Virus record (IMG/VR): IMGVR_UViG_3300009507_000019
Span: 1-63,937 of that record
DNA: 63,937 nt
From: a virus
Strand: one strand, 5' to 3'
Shown: positions 1-7,465 of the stretch, one piece after another
How positions within the stretch are numbered: position 1 is the first letter of the stretch
How the letters are laid out: every line of letters begins with the position of its first letter
The notes under the pieces: generated by a model
What the model saw: the letters and a program-made list of their open reading frames with translations, nothing else
What the model was told of the DNA's origin: nothing
Database searches by the model: none
Program-made: the position numbers and the translations under genes

Positions 1-1049
1 AACTCGATGTCAACATCAAACTTATTGAGTAGACGATCCGCGAACTTCTCCAGATCGTTGAGTTCTTTCTGAGACACCTCTTCAGCCATGGCACGTCTCT
101 TACGCAGAATGTCTTGTGCACGGTCAACCCCAGGCGTCATCTTGACTGCCTTCTTAACTGCGGCGGGTGTGCCTTCTTCGGGTTGTTTCTTGGTAGTTAC
201 CAATACACCCTTCTTGACGATAGGAGACTCTTCTACTAGTTCTACGTTCTCGATCCATTGACGGGATACACTACCCTCATCTAATGCAACGATAACATAG
301 TTGGTACCTAGACGATGGATCTGTCCAGACTTACCACCTTTGATCTTTACGTTGTCACCCTCTACAAACAACTCACCTTCGATGTACTTCTCTCGTGCCT
401 CAGACACAGGTTCTAGGTTCAACTTATTCTTGAACTCTTTAGTCTCCTTGAGACCCATACCAGTACGAACGTCATTGAACAGTTTCTTTGCATCGCGGTT
501 AGACATTGAGGTTGGTACTCCCTGAGAAAATAAAGTGAAGTCGTTTTCCTTTGCGTTCGCTCTCTGTTTAGATGCGGACATACCAGTCAGACCTTCTGCA
601 TCTGGATCACGATCCCCAGATGAAATAATGGTAATCTTCTCGAAGTTATAAAACCCGTGACGACCCTTTAGGTTATTGTACTTGTTAAGGAGAGTTTCAA
701 ACTCGGTGAGACGATCTGCACCCACGACCATATTGACTTTATTGAATCCAGCGTTGTACAACTTTACTGCAACATCAAACACGGTACGTGAACCTGTGTC
801 TGATATAATGTTACGTGCATGTTTTGGAAACATTTTACGTGCGTGTTTGATCTTCTCTGCATAACTGAGAGGATTCTTTCTTGCGTCTTGAGTTTGGGAT
901 AGATAGATCTTGTACGGTGACTTGCCTGCCTTTGCAGACATGATATTCATCAACTTACCATGACCTATGGTAGGTGGATTCATGCGACCGTATGTGAAGA
1001 ATACTTCTCTTTCTTCTTCAACAAGGTATTGTTTAAATGAGGGTAACAT
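1..1049 (-). CDS. Nucleotidyltransferase-like protein (partial, 3' end outside window)
   Basis: The reading frame is open from an ATG at 1049 to the window edge, about 349 codons, so the C-terminus is missing. The N-terminal part carries the cytidylyltransferase/adenylyltransferase signature (GRMNPPTIGH, with the T/HxGH-type motif at about residues 27-30) followed by a GADR segment, as expected for a nucleotidyl-transfer Rossmann fold. Homologous proteins are common in marine T4-like phages, where the substrate is not known. The start overlaps the stop of the upstream basic protein by one base (TAATG), so the two are translationally coupled. The late part of the visible protein is lysine-rich and looks like a linker. 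Confidence 0.75.
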   Translation of the reverse strand, partial: MLPSFKQYLVEEEREVFFTYGRMNPPTIGHGKLMNIMSAKAGKSPYKIYLSQTQDARKNPLSYAEKIKHARKMFPKHARNIISDTGSRTVFDVAVKLYNAGFNKVNMVVGADRLTEFETLLNKYNNLKGRHGFYNFEKITIISSGDRDPDAEGLTGMSASKQRANAKENDFTLFSQGVPTSMSNRDAKKLFNDVRTGMGLKETKEFKNKLNLEPVSEAREKYIEGELFVEGDNVKIKGGKSGQIHRLGTNYVIVALDEGSVSRQWIENVELVEESPIVKKGVLVTTKKQPEEGTPAAVKKAVKMTPGVDRAQDILRKRRAMAEEVSQKELNDLEKFADRLLNKFDVDIE

Positions 1050-1507
1050 TACGATTTTCTTTCCTTATCACTTTTACGAACCGAAGGTAACAACTTACGT
1101 GCGATTGCAGTCACCCGAGTAGACATCTTCTTTACTCTTTTTTCAATTTCTGAACGACGTTGTGGAGTGAGGTCACCTCGTGAGGCATCCTTACTGAACT
1201 TTTTGAATAGTTGATTTCGTGCTTGTTTGGTCGCACGTTTCATGAGAGTGTCTTTGGTTGCAGACTTCTGCATTGCTCTCTTACGGGACATCTTGAGTCT
1301 GGACTTGTTGCGTTTCATCGCACGTGCAAGTGCACGTCGTCCTTGGAAACTCAAGACTTCGTTGGCAGCATTATTTTCTTCGGTATCCTGTACCTTACGC
1401 TTCTTCGCGTTCTTGGATATCTGCCCGTCTTGACCGGGCGTATAGTCTACTGCCAAAAAATCTTTAAAATTAAGTGGTTTGGCCACTTTGTCCTCCGTCT
1501 CTACCAT
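1049..1507 (-). CDS. Very basic 152 aa conserved phage protein
   Basis: About 30 percent Lys plus Arg from residue 50 on, predicted mostly helical, with no catalytic motif. Residues 1-35 are more acidic and include LNFKDFL. The composition suggests nucleic-acid binding or packaging into the virion, but this is inference. The gene follows a late-type TATAAATA box at 1578-1585, consistent with late expression. I recall similar basic proteins paired with the nucleotidyltransferase in marine T4-like phages; the function is unknown. Confidence 0.65.
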   Translation of the reverse strand: MVETEDKVAKPLNFKDFLAVDYTPGQDGQISKNAKKRKVQDTEENNAANEVLSFQGRRALARAMKRNKSRLKMSRKRAMQKSATKDTLMKRATKQARNQLFKKFSKDASRGDLTPQRRSEIEKRVKKMSTRVTAIARKLLPSVRKSDKERKS

Positions 1508-1573
1508 TGGTTACAAATATATAAAATGGGATAAGTCCTAAGACAAATACCCCTTTCACTAACTGAGTTTGTA

Positions 1574-1601
1574 GTATTATTTATACATCTTTAAATGTCA
1601 A
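1574..1601 (-). promoter_or_regulatory. Overlapping late (TATAAATA) and sigma70-like promoter
   Basis: Reading the minus strand, TATAAATA lies at 1585-1578, the T4 gp55-dependent late consensus. A TTGACA at 1601-1596 sits 16 bases upstream of TAATAC at 1579-1574, so host polymerase might also use the site. It is about 65 bases upstream of the basic-protein ATG at 1507. Confidence 0.6.
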
Positions 1602-1602
1602 A

Positions 1603-2982
1603 TTAATACAACTTTGCGAATGGGCCAAATAAATCGCCCTTTTTCTGTGCAAGATAACCCAAATCGGTTAACGCATTATTCAACTGCGTTTGGTTTCGTA
1701 TTGAAAATATTTCATTCAATATATCGATTTGCATCAACTTACTTAATGCAACGTCTGCCTTCCCCTTATCGAACACAGTAGTCATATTCTTAACAAACTG
1801 ATCCACAGTGGTGATCTCAAAGTCTACCTTTCGTGTGGCTTGGAGAGACTTAAATCGATTGACATGTGTGTCGATATCATCTAGAAACTCTTGAGTGGTT
1901 GTCGGATAGTTTCTCCAACGTCTCCATCGTTGACTCTCTAGTCCCTGTCTTTGAAACAGTGCAGATGCCATATCTAGTGGTACCTTACCAAGACGTGCAG
2001 ACGACGCACTGATATCGGTACCTTCTAGTTTGAGGTTTGCCTTACCTGCTTCGTTCTGACGTATCTGGAACTTGATCTCTTGTTTAGACGATCCAATGAA
2101 TACCAGCGAATCTGTTTTACGGAAGTTGTTGCCTTGGAGATTAAGTGTGCAGTCTGCCTTCTGGAACTTAAACAGATACTCATCCCCATCGAACACATCT
2201 TGACCTTCAAGGTTCACCAGTTCCCACTTCGCTTCTTTAGCAGACATCAACTTCAGAGAGATACCAACTACCTGTCTGCTTTTAAACATCGCACGAAGAA
2301 TAGTGTTGAACTCTTGTAGAGATGTTGTGTTGTCCCTGATCTTAGAATCTAGGTCTCTCTTAACCTTTTCCAGATCAGACACTAACCACACGTCTGCGGG
2401 GTTCCATGTATCCTTCTTAGTGATCTTGTATAAACGTTGACAAGTCTCTGTGATGTAGTCCATGAATCCACCGTCGCGGGAGTAATGACCGTATGAGGTC
2501 TGACCCACCTCGCGATAGGTTGTCAGTTGTTGTTGAAATATTGTGTCTTCCCAAGTCTCATTCATCTCAGGATAGATCTCTAGTAGTTCATCACGATAGA
2601 GTTGATAGAACTGTTTCTGGTTGTTATACCCGTTGTTCTCAATAGACTTTTGTATTGCAAACAAAGATGCGTTCTCTTGCATCGCAGTGGTCTTGGCATT
2701 AGAACCACCGCCACCGGTAAACTGACTCTTCTCTATCTCTGACCATTTGTACCCGTTAAACAATGGTGCAAACTGTGCGGATATTTTGAGAGTGGTTCCT
2801 ATGATTCCTTCATTCTTTTGTTGAACTGCTTGTAGAAACTTCTTGACAGTAGGAGACTCCACGATCACTTGATTGGATCGGTCAGTCATTAGAAGTGGTT
2901 TTCCAGACACAATAAGATCCGCAACCTTACCGATGTAAGGTTTCTCGAACGTTATATATTTTCCACCAGATAGTCCAGCCAT
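1603..2982 (-). CDS. Unknown 459 aa protein, probably late
   Basis: I do not recognise a family. The protein starts MAGLSGGKYITFEKPY, is rich in Gln, Asn and aromatic residues, and has no membrane segment, signal peptide or nucleotide-binding loop that I can see. A Gly-rich GGGGS stretch at about residues 90-94 may be a linker. Residues 150-175 are Tyr-rich. A perfect late promoter box lies 25 bases upstream (3007-3014), which points to a virion or morphogenesis role, but this is inference only. It is the last gene before the basic protein and nucleotidyltransferase. Confidence 0.6.
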   Translation of the reverse strand: MAGLSGGKYITFEKPYIGKVADLIVSGKPLLMTDRSNQVIVESPTVKKFLQAVQQKNEGIIGTTLKISAQFAPLFNGYKWSEIEKSQFTGGGGSNAKTTAMQENASLFAIQKSIENNGYNNQKQFYQLYRDELLEIYPEMNETWEDTIFQQQLTTYREVGQTSYGHYSRDGGFMDYITETCQRLYKITKKDTWNPADVWLVSDLEKVKRDLDSKIRDNTTSLQEFNTILRAMFKSRQVVGISLKLMSAKEAKWELVNLEGQDVFDGDEYLFKFQKADCTLNLQGNNFRKTDSLVFIGSSKQEIKFQIRQNEAGKANLKLEGTDISASSARLGKVPLDMASALFQRQGLESQRWRRWRNYPTTTQEFLDDIDTHVNRFKSLQATRKVDFEITTVDQFVKNMTTVFDKGKADVALSKLMQIDILNEIFSIRNQTQLNNALTDLGYLAQKKGDLFGPFAKLY

Positions 2983-3006
2983 GCGTATTTCCTCTATGGT
3001 AGTTAC

Positions 3007-3014
3007 TATTTATA
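3007..3014 (-). promoter_or_regulatory. Late promoter TATAAATA
   Basis: Perfect T4-type late box on the minus strand, 25 bases upstream of the ATG at 2982. The same box and a similar spacing recur before structural genes at 35820, 42742, 60391 and (as CATAAATA) 63344. Confidence 0.75.
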
Positions 3015-3028
3015 TGGTTATTTATTTA

Positions 3029-3076
3029 GCATCTAATCAGATGCCCAAACCCCACTTAGGCATCTAAACAGATGCC
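3029..3076 (-). repeat. Two near-identical hairpins in the 5' leader
   Basis: Two tandem copies of a 16-18 base perfect inverted repeat: GCATCTAATCAGATGC at 3029-3044 and a GGCATCT / AGATGCC pair at 3059-3076, each followed on the plus strand by CCAA. In RNA made from the promoter at 3087-3115 they would form adjacent stem-loops with 4-base loops, just before the late promoter of the 459 aa gene. A protein-binding site or mRNA stabiliser is possible. Confidence 0.6.
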
Positions 3077-3086
3077 CAATAGTGGA

Positions 3087-3115
3087 ATTGTACGCAAAAA
3101 AAAGGACGCTGTCAA
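3087..3115 (-). promoter_or_regulatory. Sigma70-type promoter interleaved with a terminator
   Basis: TTGACA (3115-3110), 17-base spacer, TACAAT (3092-3087) on the minus strand. The -35 box lies in the loop and flank of the terminator hairpin at 3104-3121, and the terminator T-run forms half of the spacer. It would drive the leader with tandem hairpins and the 459 aa gene. Confidence 0.55.
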
Positions 3116-3121
3116 GCGTCC
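3096..3121 (-). terminator. Rho-independent terminator after the structured RNA and SpoT-like gene
   Basis: Minus strand GGACGCT-TGAC-AGCGTCC, a perfect 7 bp stem with a 4-base loop, followed directly by eight T. It ends the long accessory-gene transcript coming from higher coordinates. Confidence 0.85.
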
Positions 3122-3133
3122 GAAGAGAGAGAA

Positions 3134-3203
3134 TGGAGCGGAGAGTAGGAGTTTCACCTACCTTCTTTGGGGGGAACCCATAGACCCAATAACTGGCCTC
3201 CGC
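3134..3203 (-). ncRNA. Candidate structured RNA with tRNA-like closing stem
   Basis: The 70 bases between the stop of the SpoT-like gene and the terminator fold on paper into a three-way junction. The closing helix is GCGGAGG with TCTCCGC and is followed by TCCA, like an acceptor end. A 3' arm has GTAGG, a 7-base loop and CCTAC, placed like a T-arm. A middle arm pairs TTGGG with CCCAA around GGG/CCC. It is too short (35 bases between the closing helix and the 3' arm) and lacks a D-arm and a TTC T-loop, so it is not a normal tRNA. It could be a trailer structure, a tRNA mimic or a processed small RNA. Confidence 0.35.
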
Positions 3204-3204
3204 A

Positions 3205-3738
3205 TTATTTGGTGGTTAACAATGTAACAAAGTTGGTATAGTCGTCACGTGCTTGAGCAGTACACAGATCATTCCAGACGTAATTTGCGTCCATAGCTTC
3301 TAACAACTGTATCGCTTCAACCTTCCATGTTGACCAGAAATCCTTATCGTGTTCTCTGATACTAGGTGCGTTGTGCATCAAGTCACAGATCTTAACCATA
3401 CGTAGTTCAGGGGGTGCAGAAGCCAACCTCGCACGATCCAATTCTTTACGTTTAGCACGGTTACCAACAAACTCAGGGGGTTTAGTCAGGTACCATACGT
3501 ACTCTGCAACCAAATCACCAAACTTTTGTTGAATCTCTTCCTGAGTAACATCGGTGTCTTCCACAGTGTCATGGAGATAAGCAGAGTATACCAATTCAGG
3601 AGTTGGTTCCCTCATTGAGATGAAAACGTTATCTGCAACAGAGAAACAATGTTCGACATAAGGCTCACCAGTATACTTTCGCACCTGTCCTTCGTGAGCA
3701 TGGATGGCGAACATCTTTATCTCTTCTAACCTAACCAT
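3205..3738 (-). CDS. SpoT/MESH1-like HD-domain (p)ppGpp hydrolase
   Basis: A 177 aa stand-alone HD domain. It keeps the residues of the Mn-dependent hydrolase half of RelA/SpoT and of MESH1: His30, the HDTVED box at 56-61 (His56, Asp57, Glu60, Asp61) and the KICDLMHN segment with Asp119 and Asn123. There is no synthetase domain. The likely reaction is removal of pyrophosphate from (p)ppGpp or a related nucleotide, which would damp the host stringent response during infection; NADPH phosphatase activity, known for MESH1, is an alternative. It overlaps the upstream gene by 8 bases and is followed by the structured RNA and terminator. Confidence 0.8.
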   Translation of the reverse strand: MVRLEEIKMFAIHAHEGQVRKYTGEPYVEHCFSVADNVFISMREPTPELVYSAYLHDTVEDTDVTQEEIQQKFGDLVAEYVWYLTKPPEFVGNRAKRKELDRARLASAPPELRMVKICDLMHNAPSIREHDKDFWSTWKVEAIQLLEAMDANYVWNDLCTAQARDDYTNFVTLLTTK

Positions 3739-4099
3739 AGATACTCCGTGAAAATAAGACCTGACCGTTTTCGTAACCTCGAACCGGTCGACCGTTTTGG
3801 GTAATCACCGCAGTGAGATCCCGATTACTGTTGATATTATAATCCAATTCCTTGTCCAAGGCAAGCGCCGCGGACTTATAATTGTCATAACTTTTTACAT
3901 TGACAACACCGTCGCGACGTTGGAAGTGTAACTGAAACTTCTTCAGAGACTCTTCCTCGGTTGCATACTGGTAGTAGTCAGTCGCAAGTTCACTACAGAG
4001 ATCGAGGTTGACGCGTTTGACACGTCGTTCCCCCGTCTCATCAAGGATGTACCGACGGACTTCCGCCGGTATCTGATCATAACTATGGTATGTAGTCAT
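3731..4099 (-). CDS. Hypothetical protein, 122 aa
   Basis: Unrecognised, soluble, mixed charge. It is coupled on both sides: its ATG overlaps the DUF932 stop by one base (TAATG) and its 3' end overlaps the SpoT-like gene. An internal promoter-like sequence lies at 3836-3864 within its coding region. Confidence 0.6.
   Translation of the reverse strand: MTTYHSYDQIPAEVRRYILDETGERRVKRVNLDLCSELATDYYQYATEEESLKKFQLHFQRRDGVVNVKSYDNYKSAALALDKELDYNINSNRDLTAVITQNGRPVRGYENGQVLFSRSIYG
3836..3864 (-). promoter_or_regulatory. Internal sigma70-type promoter for the SpoT-like gene
   Basis: TTGCCT (3864-3859), 17 bases, TATAAT (3841-3836) inside the 122 aa gene, about 90 bases upstream of the SpoT-like ATG. 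The -35 matches the TTGCCT of the 5102-5130 promoter exactly. Confidence 0.5.
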
Positions 4100-5064
4100 T
4101 ATGCTACCTCCGCCATTTCAAGAGCAAGGTTCATCGCCTTGAGTTTCTTCGCTTGGTTTGAACCGAACCACGCAGACTGCATACGAGTGTCGTTTGAACG
4201 TCCCAACTCGTGGTCAGTCATGTACGTTACAGCGTTCACTGCGTTCCACCATGAACCCATCGCCATCTCTGCGCCAGGTTGTGTCTCCAGTACATCGAAC
4301 GTACGTTGTGCAGAACGAGACAGGTCAATGTAATCCATAACCGACTTCTCTTTCGCAGGGAAGATTGCGTTGAAGTACTGAATCAGATCTTCTGCCTTAG
4401 TCTTCTTCTTAGCGAGGAATCGTGCAGCTTCTTTATACTGATCAAACTTCTCGTGGGCAATACCCAACTGATCTTTAACTAACTGTGGATCAAACGCACG
4501 ACGGTGGTTGAGTGCAACTTCGTTCTTTGCGTTCGCACTAAGTGACATAGTCAAAGTGTTGTTACACACTACACGAATCGGAGTGAACCGTACGTTGATT
4601 GACTTACCGTACTGGTGAGGGTTAGAGAACAGAAGGTAAGAATCTACCTGATCTTCACCCAACACATTGAACGACTCGTTAACCTTCGCAAGTGCCCAAA
4701 CCATCTGACCACCCTTCAGAGAACCCGCAGTGTGCATTTCCATGTCACCCGCAAGACAGTACTCGTTGAAGAACTCGAACGCTTCGTGATTCTGGACTGG
4801 ATTCCAACCCTCACCCACAGACGGGGCAAGAACTTTGTTGTCAGTCGAACGGATCAACGCAGATGTGCCGGTGGCGATTAGATCGTCATCAGCAGGAGCA
4901 GCGTATGTTGGAACTTTTTTGACTTCCCAGTCACAACCTGCCTTCTCCATCATTTGACGGGGAGACAGATCTGCGGGAACACGTTCACCTAGACCATGCC
5001 AAGGCACCTCACCAACGTATGCCATTTGCGCTTGACCGTTTACCATTTCAATTTCATGACTCAT
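4099..5064 (-). CDS. DUF932 / phage-plasmid-like protein (TIGR03299 type)
   Basis: A 321 aa protein that begins with the family hallmark, including VPWHGLG at about residues 20-26, and continues with the typical QNHEAF, GG.MVWALA and VVCNNTL segments. The family is spread through phages and plasmids and has no settled function. It is the first gene of a transcript driven by the promoter at 5102-5130 and is followed by overlapping small genes down to the terminator at 3096. Confidence 0.8.
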   Translation of the reverse strand: MSHEIEMVNGQAQMAYVGEVPWHGLGERVPADLSPRQMMEKAGCDWEVKKVPTYAAPADDDLIATGTSALIRSTDNKVLAPSVGEGWNPVQNHEAFEFFNEYCLAGDMEMHTAGSLKGGQMVWALAKVNESFNVLGEDQVDSYLLFSNPHQYGKSINVRFTPIRVVCNNTLTMSLSANAKNEVALNHRRAFDPQLVKDQLGIAHEKFDQYKEAARFLAKKKTKAEDLIQYFNAIFPAKEKSVMDYIDLSRSAQRTFDVLETQPGAEMAMGSWWNAVNAVTYMTDHELGRSNDTRMQSAWFGSNQAKKLKAMNLALEMAEVA

Positions 5065-5101
5065 AATTTTCTTCCTTTCTCTCAGTGTTTAATATGTATA
5101 T

Positions 5102-5130
5102 ATTATACAACGTTTTCATAATAAAGGCAA
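5102..5130 (-). promoter_or_regulatory. Early promoter for the DUF932 operon
   Basis: TTGCCT (5130-5125), 17 bases, TATAAT (5107-5102). The spacer contains ATGAAAACGT, shared with the promoter at 7373-7401 and nearly with 12783-12811. A CAAAATG.TCTAAGAAAG segment directly upstream of the -35 resembles sequences upstream of the promoters at 7373 and 12114. Confidence 0.75.
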
Positions 5131-5160
5131 CAACTTTCTTAGAACATTTTGGAATAAAAA

Positions 5161-5448
5161 TCAGGATGGCAATACCAAACCAGATACCACCTGACGATAC
5201 TCTTTACCAACCTCATTTGCGGTCTTCACCACGAAAGGTACTGCTGATTTGTTGAACCTTACAACCTTGGGGTCTTTCTCACCACTCATACAGACCGCAG
5301 GCAAGAACGCGTACTGACCTTGTTGTTGTGCGGGCATGAGAAGACGGGGATCCTCGATAGTGTAATCTGCCGCGCTCTCATCCAAGAACTTACCCACAAA
5401 CTCGCCTGTTAATGTACAGACCGAAACAATTTCACCTTTGTCAAACAT
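5161..5448 (-). CDS. Hypothetical protein, 95 aa
   Basis: Unrecognised. Beta-rich pattern (GEIVSVCTLTGEFVGKF) with a run of hydrophobic strands that could form a small barrel, but I cannot assign a family. An AAGGAA ribosome-binding site precedes the ATG. It lies after the metallopeptidase-like gene and before the DUF932 promoter. Confidence 0.6.
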   Translation of the reverse strand: MFDKGEIVSVCTLTGEFVGKFLDESAADYTIEDPRLLMPAQQQGQYAFLPAVCMSGEKDPKVVRFNKSAVPFVVKTANEVGKEYRQVVSGLVLPS

Positions 5449-5482
5449 TACTTGATTCCTTTATAAATTGAGTAAGTATGTA

Positions 5483-6157
5483 TTACTTACCTAAGAGTGA
5501 CCTTCCCGCCTCGAAGAAGTCGCGTTGTTCACGCATCTTCTCCATGCGTTCCTTCGACGCAACCCACTTCTCGAAGGTCAGGGGTTGACGTGGTTCACCA
5601 CAGGCGAGTTTACGTCTCTTAAACTCTCTCTTGAGAACCTTCTTTTCTTTGGCACCCATGAAGGCACCGACCAACTCAAGAAGACACTGACGGAACGAAC
5701 GTCCGTGGTGCATATGACCCAAGCAGTGGGCCATCTCGTGAAGTAGGATATACTTGTTCAGACCGGTAATCGTGCACAACGTGATAGTTCGACCGTTAGT
5801 GAAACCTGACAGGGTCTTGTTACGGGTGTTCATACCAACAACTCTAGGAGTCGCGTTGAAGATCTGACCCACGTCATTCTCGACTGAGTCTTGCCACAAC
5901 TTCGACCACTTCTTTGTTTTGTAAACACGTTTCGCAAACTTGTTCGCTTCTTCGATAGAGTCGAACTCGGGGATGTTACACTCAGACATGAAACTGTTTT
6001 CAGAAGCGTAAGTTTTTTTGCGTTCAGAATCACGGTAAGAACGAGAGTCCCCACCCTTGTTTTGACTCGCACGGTGCTTCACCAGATACGTATTGTACTT
6101 GTGCTCTGGTGAATCGTAGTCGGGGTGTTTAAAGAAATTATAGTCCGGCATTGTCAC
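5483..6157 (-). CDS. SprT-like zinc metallopeptidase
   Basis: A 224 aa protein with HEMAH at 140-144 followed by HMHHGRSF, giving two His ligands, the catalytic Glu141 and a third ligand at His150 or His151, as in SprT/Spartan-type and related peptidases. The N-terminal 60 residues are polar and probably disordered. It shows no signal peptide, so it should act in the cytoplasm, perhaps on a host protein or a DNA-protein crosslink. Its start overlaps the upstream 67 aa gene by 20 bases. A second HExxH protein is encoded at 10963-11397. Confidence 0.7.
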   Translation of the reverse strand: MTMPDYNFFKHPDYDSPEHKYNTYLVKHRASQNKGGDSRSYRDSERKKTYASENSFMSECNIPEFDSIEEANKFAKRVYKTKKWSKLWQDSVENDVGQIFNATPRVVGMNTRNKTLSGFTNGRTITLCTITGLNKYILLHEMAHCLGHMHHGRSFRQCLLELVGAFMGAKEKKVLKREFKRRKLACGEPRQPLTFEKWVASKERMEKMREQRDFFEAGRSLLGK

Positions 6158-6341
6158 CTCCAGTCATTCCAACCCAAGCGTACGCAGGGTTTTTACAGAA
6201 CATTCCGATCTCATCGAAACCTAGGATACAGAATCCTTCAGCAGGATCAGTACCAACTTCGTACTCGACTAACTCATAACCGGTACGGAACTGACGAACA
6301 GTGGCAATATCAACAGGGATCACTTCAAACACTTCATTCAT
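6138..6341 (-). CDS. Hypothetical protein, 67 aa
   Basis: Unrecognised small acidic protein. First gene after the promoter-like region near 6372, with a long overlap (20 bases) into the metallopeptidase gene. Confidence 0.55.
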   Translation of the reverse strand: MNEVFEVIPVDIATVRQFRTGYELVEYEVGTDPAEGFCILGFDEIGMFCKNPAYAWVGMTGGDNAGL

Positions 6342-6347
6342 AAACTT

Positions 6348-6398
6348 ACTCTCTCATCACAATAGGGTACTATTATCTCATATCTGGCCACTGGTGGC
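6348..6398 (-). promoter_or_regulatory. Promoter-like leader of the GATAAT / GATGAGAGAG class
   Basis: On the minus strand TGAGATAATA (with GATAAT at 6377-6372) is followed by a CCTATTGTGATGAGAGAG leader, closely matching the leaders at 7343-7380 and 12080-12120. The -35 region is poor. A hairpin-forming CTTTATTTT / AAAATAAAG sequence lies just upstream (6403-6421). Confidence 0.5.
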
Positions 6399-6433
6399 GA
6401 ACTTTATTTTGAAAATAAAGCGGTAATTTGTCA

Positions 6434-6601
6434 CTAATTTCGACCCAAATGGGGAAACCGGTCACGTGCCTCTTGCATCGATAAGACCTCCCAGTCTTCG
6501 ATATCAGTGCGAAACATCTGAAGTCGACTCAACCATTCATATAGATTGGGCAACATGTCAGACCGCATTACACGACCTCTGGCGTCTATTACGATACCCA
6601 T
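6434..6601 (-). CDS. Hypothetical protein, 55 aa
   Basis: Unrecognised. I chose the ATG at 6601, which overlaps the stop of the 88 aa gene as TAATG, over an upstream in-frame ATG at 6634 that would overlap it by 34 bases. It is the last gene before the leader at 6348-6398. Confidence 0.5.
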   Translation of the reverse strand: MGIVIDARGRVMRSDMLPNLYEWLSRLQMFRTDIEDWEVLSMQEARDRFPHLGRN

Positions 6602-6867
6602 TATGAGTACCTCACGTTCTTTTTCAAAGTCCACTTCTCAACAACTGGCAGACCGAACTCATCCTCATCCACACAGATGTAAGCAACGGTCTTCTTGACA
6701 TTGGCATAACGGTAACCTTGATCACCGACAGAACCGACCCAGATCACATGAGGAAAGTCCTCACTTAAATGTATCGGATCTGGATTCTCAGAGTACTCAA
6801 AGTAGTTGCCTATAGACTTCTCTGTGAAACACCCGATCGGGTCTTTGGTATGAACGTGGTAACCCAT
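6601..6867 (-). CDS. Hypothetical protein, 88 aa
   Basis: Unrecognised soluble protein with several aromatic residues and no clear motif. One-base overlaps with both neighbours show it belongs to the operon started at the 7373-7401 promoter. Confidence 0.6.
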   Translation of the reverse strand: MGYHVHTKDPIGCFTEKSIGNYFEYSENPDPIHLSEDFPHVIWVGSVGDQGYRYANVKKTVAYICVDEDEFGLPVVEKWTLKKNVRYS

Positions 6868-7115
6868 TACACATTCTCCACAAAATGAATCCCGATTGGA
6901 CTACCGTTCACAGAACGATGACCCGCAGGTTTGATGTCTTTCAACTTCCACCACGTCTTGGTGGTATCGTCTCCGACCCAACGGATACAAACCTCTTGGA
7001 GAGGGTAGTTGATTGAGAGGATTTTACCCTCTACAGTAGGATGCATGGCACCCCAGTTTGCTTCAACCTCACGACCGAGGATCTCTTCACGACAGTAGTC
7101 TAGGATATCATACAT
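6867..7115 (-). CDS. Hypothetical protein, 82 aa
   Basis: Unrecognised. Start set at 7115 (MYDILDYC...), which overlaps the upstream stop by 8 bases (AATGTATGA); a longer frame from 7250 would run through most of the upstream gene. Segment VCIRWVGDDTTKTWWKLKDI suggests a small beta barrel, without family assignment. Confidence 0.6.
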   Translation of the reverse strand: MYDILDYCREEILGREVEANWGAMHPTVEGKILSINYPLQEVCIRWVGDDTTKTWWKLKDIKPAGHRSVNGSPIGIHFVENV

Positions 7116-7338
7116 TGATGTAGTCCTCCAGTTGAGGGCGGGCGATAGGATTGTCACGAGTCTGCCAAACAAAGGCACTGTAATCACGCAACATTGTTTT
7201 ACGCAGATCATCTTCTTGACTCGCAGCTTGCAGAACTCTAGACTCATCACTACCTTTCGTGTAGTAGCGGTGGTCGTCGGACATCATATATGTCCAGTCA
7301 TGTTTCTGAAGAAGCTTGAAGAATTGTTCGTTGGTCAT
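7108..7338 (-). CDS. Hypothetical protein, 76 aa
   Basis: Unrecognised. Start set at MTNEQFF (7338), which has the purine-rich GAGAGAG about 10 bases upstream; the ATG at 7359 lacks a ribosome-binding site. First gene behind the promoter at 7373-7401. Confidence 0.55.
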   Translation of the reverse strand: MTNEQFFKLLQKHDWTYMMSDDHRYYTKGSDESRVLQAASQEDDLRKTMLRDYSAFVWQTRDNPIARPQLEDYINV

Positions 7339-7372
7339 AAAAAAGGTCTCTCTCATCATTGAATACAGGAGT

Positions 7373-7401
7373 ATTATCTCACGTTTTCATAACAAAGTCA
7401 A
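7373..7401 (-). promoter_or_regulatory. Early promoter, GAAAACGT class
   Basis: TTGACT (7401-7396), 17 bases containing ATGAAAACGT, GATAAT (7378-7373), then a CTCCTGTATT leader with GATGAGAGAG. The core and leader match the promoter at 12114-12142, and the spacer matches 5102-5130. Confidence 0.8.
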
Positions 7402-7407
7402 TAGAAT

Positions 7408-7448
7408 ATCGAAGTTTTTTTAGACCGATTTGGAATAAAAACTTCGAT
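7408..7448. repeat. 12 bp perfect inverted repeat upstream of an early promoter
   Basis: ATCGAAGTTTTT (7408-7419) pairs with AAAAACTTCGAT (7437-7448) around a 17-base loop. It sits between the stop of the 127 aa gene and the -35 box at 7396-7401. With no T-run after the 3' arm on the minus strand it is not a standard terminator; it may be a processing hairpin or regulator site. Confidence 0.6.
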
Positions 7449-7465
7449 TCTTATAACTTTTTGAT

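Noticed and set aside
3134-3203. Normal tRNA gene
   Set aside because: Acceptor-like stem and CCA are present, but the D-arm is missing, the middle part is only 35 bases and the T-loop lacks TTC, so I list it only as a structured RNA candidate.
6867-7250. Longer 127 aa start for the 82 aa gene
   Set aside because: It would overlap the whole 3' half of the preceding gene; the ATG at 7115 gives a normal coupled start.
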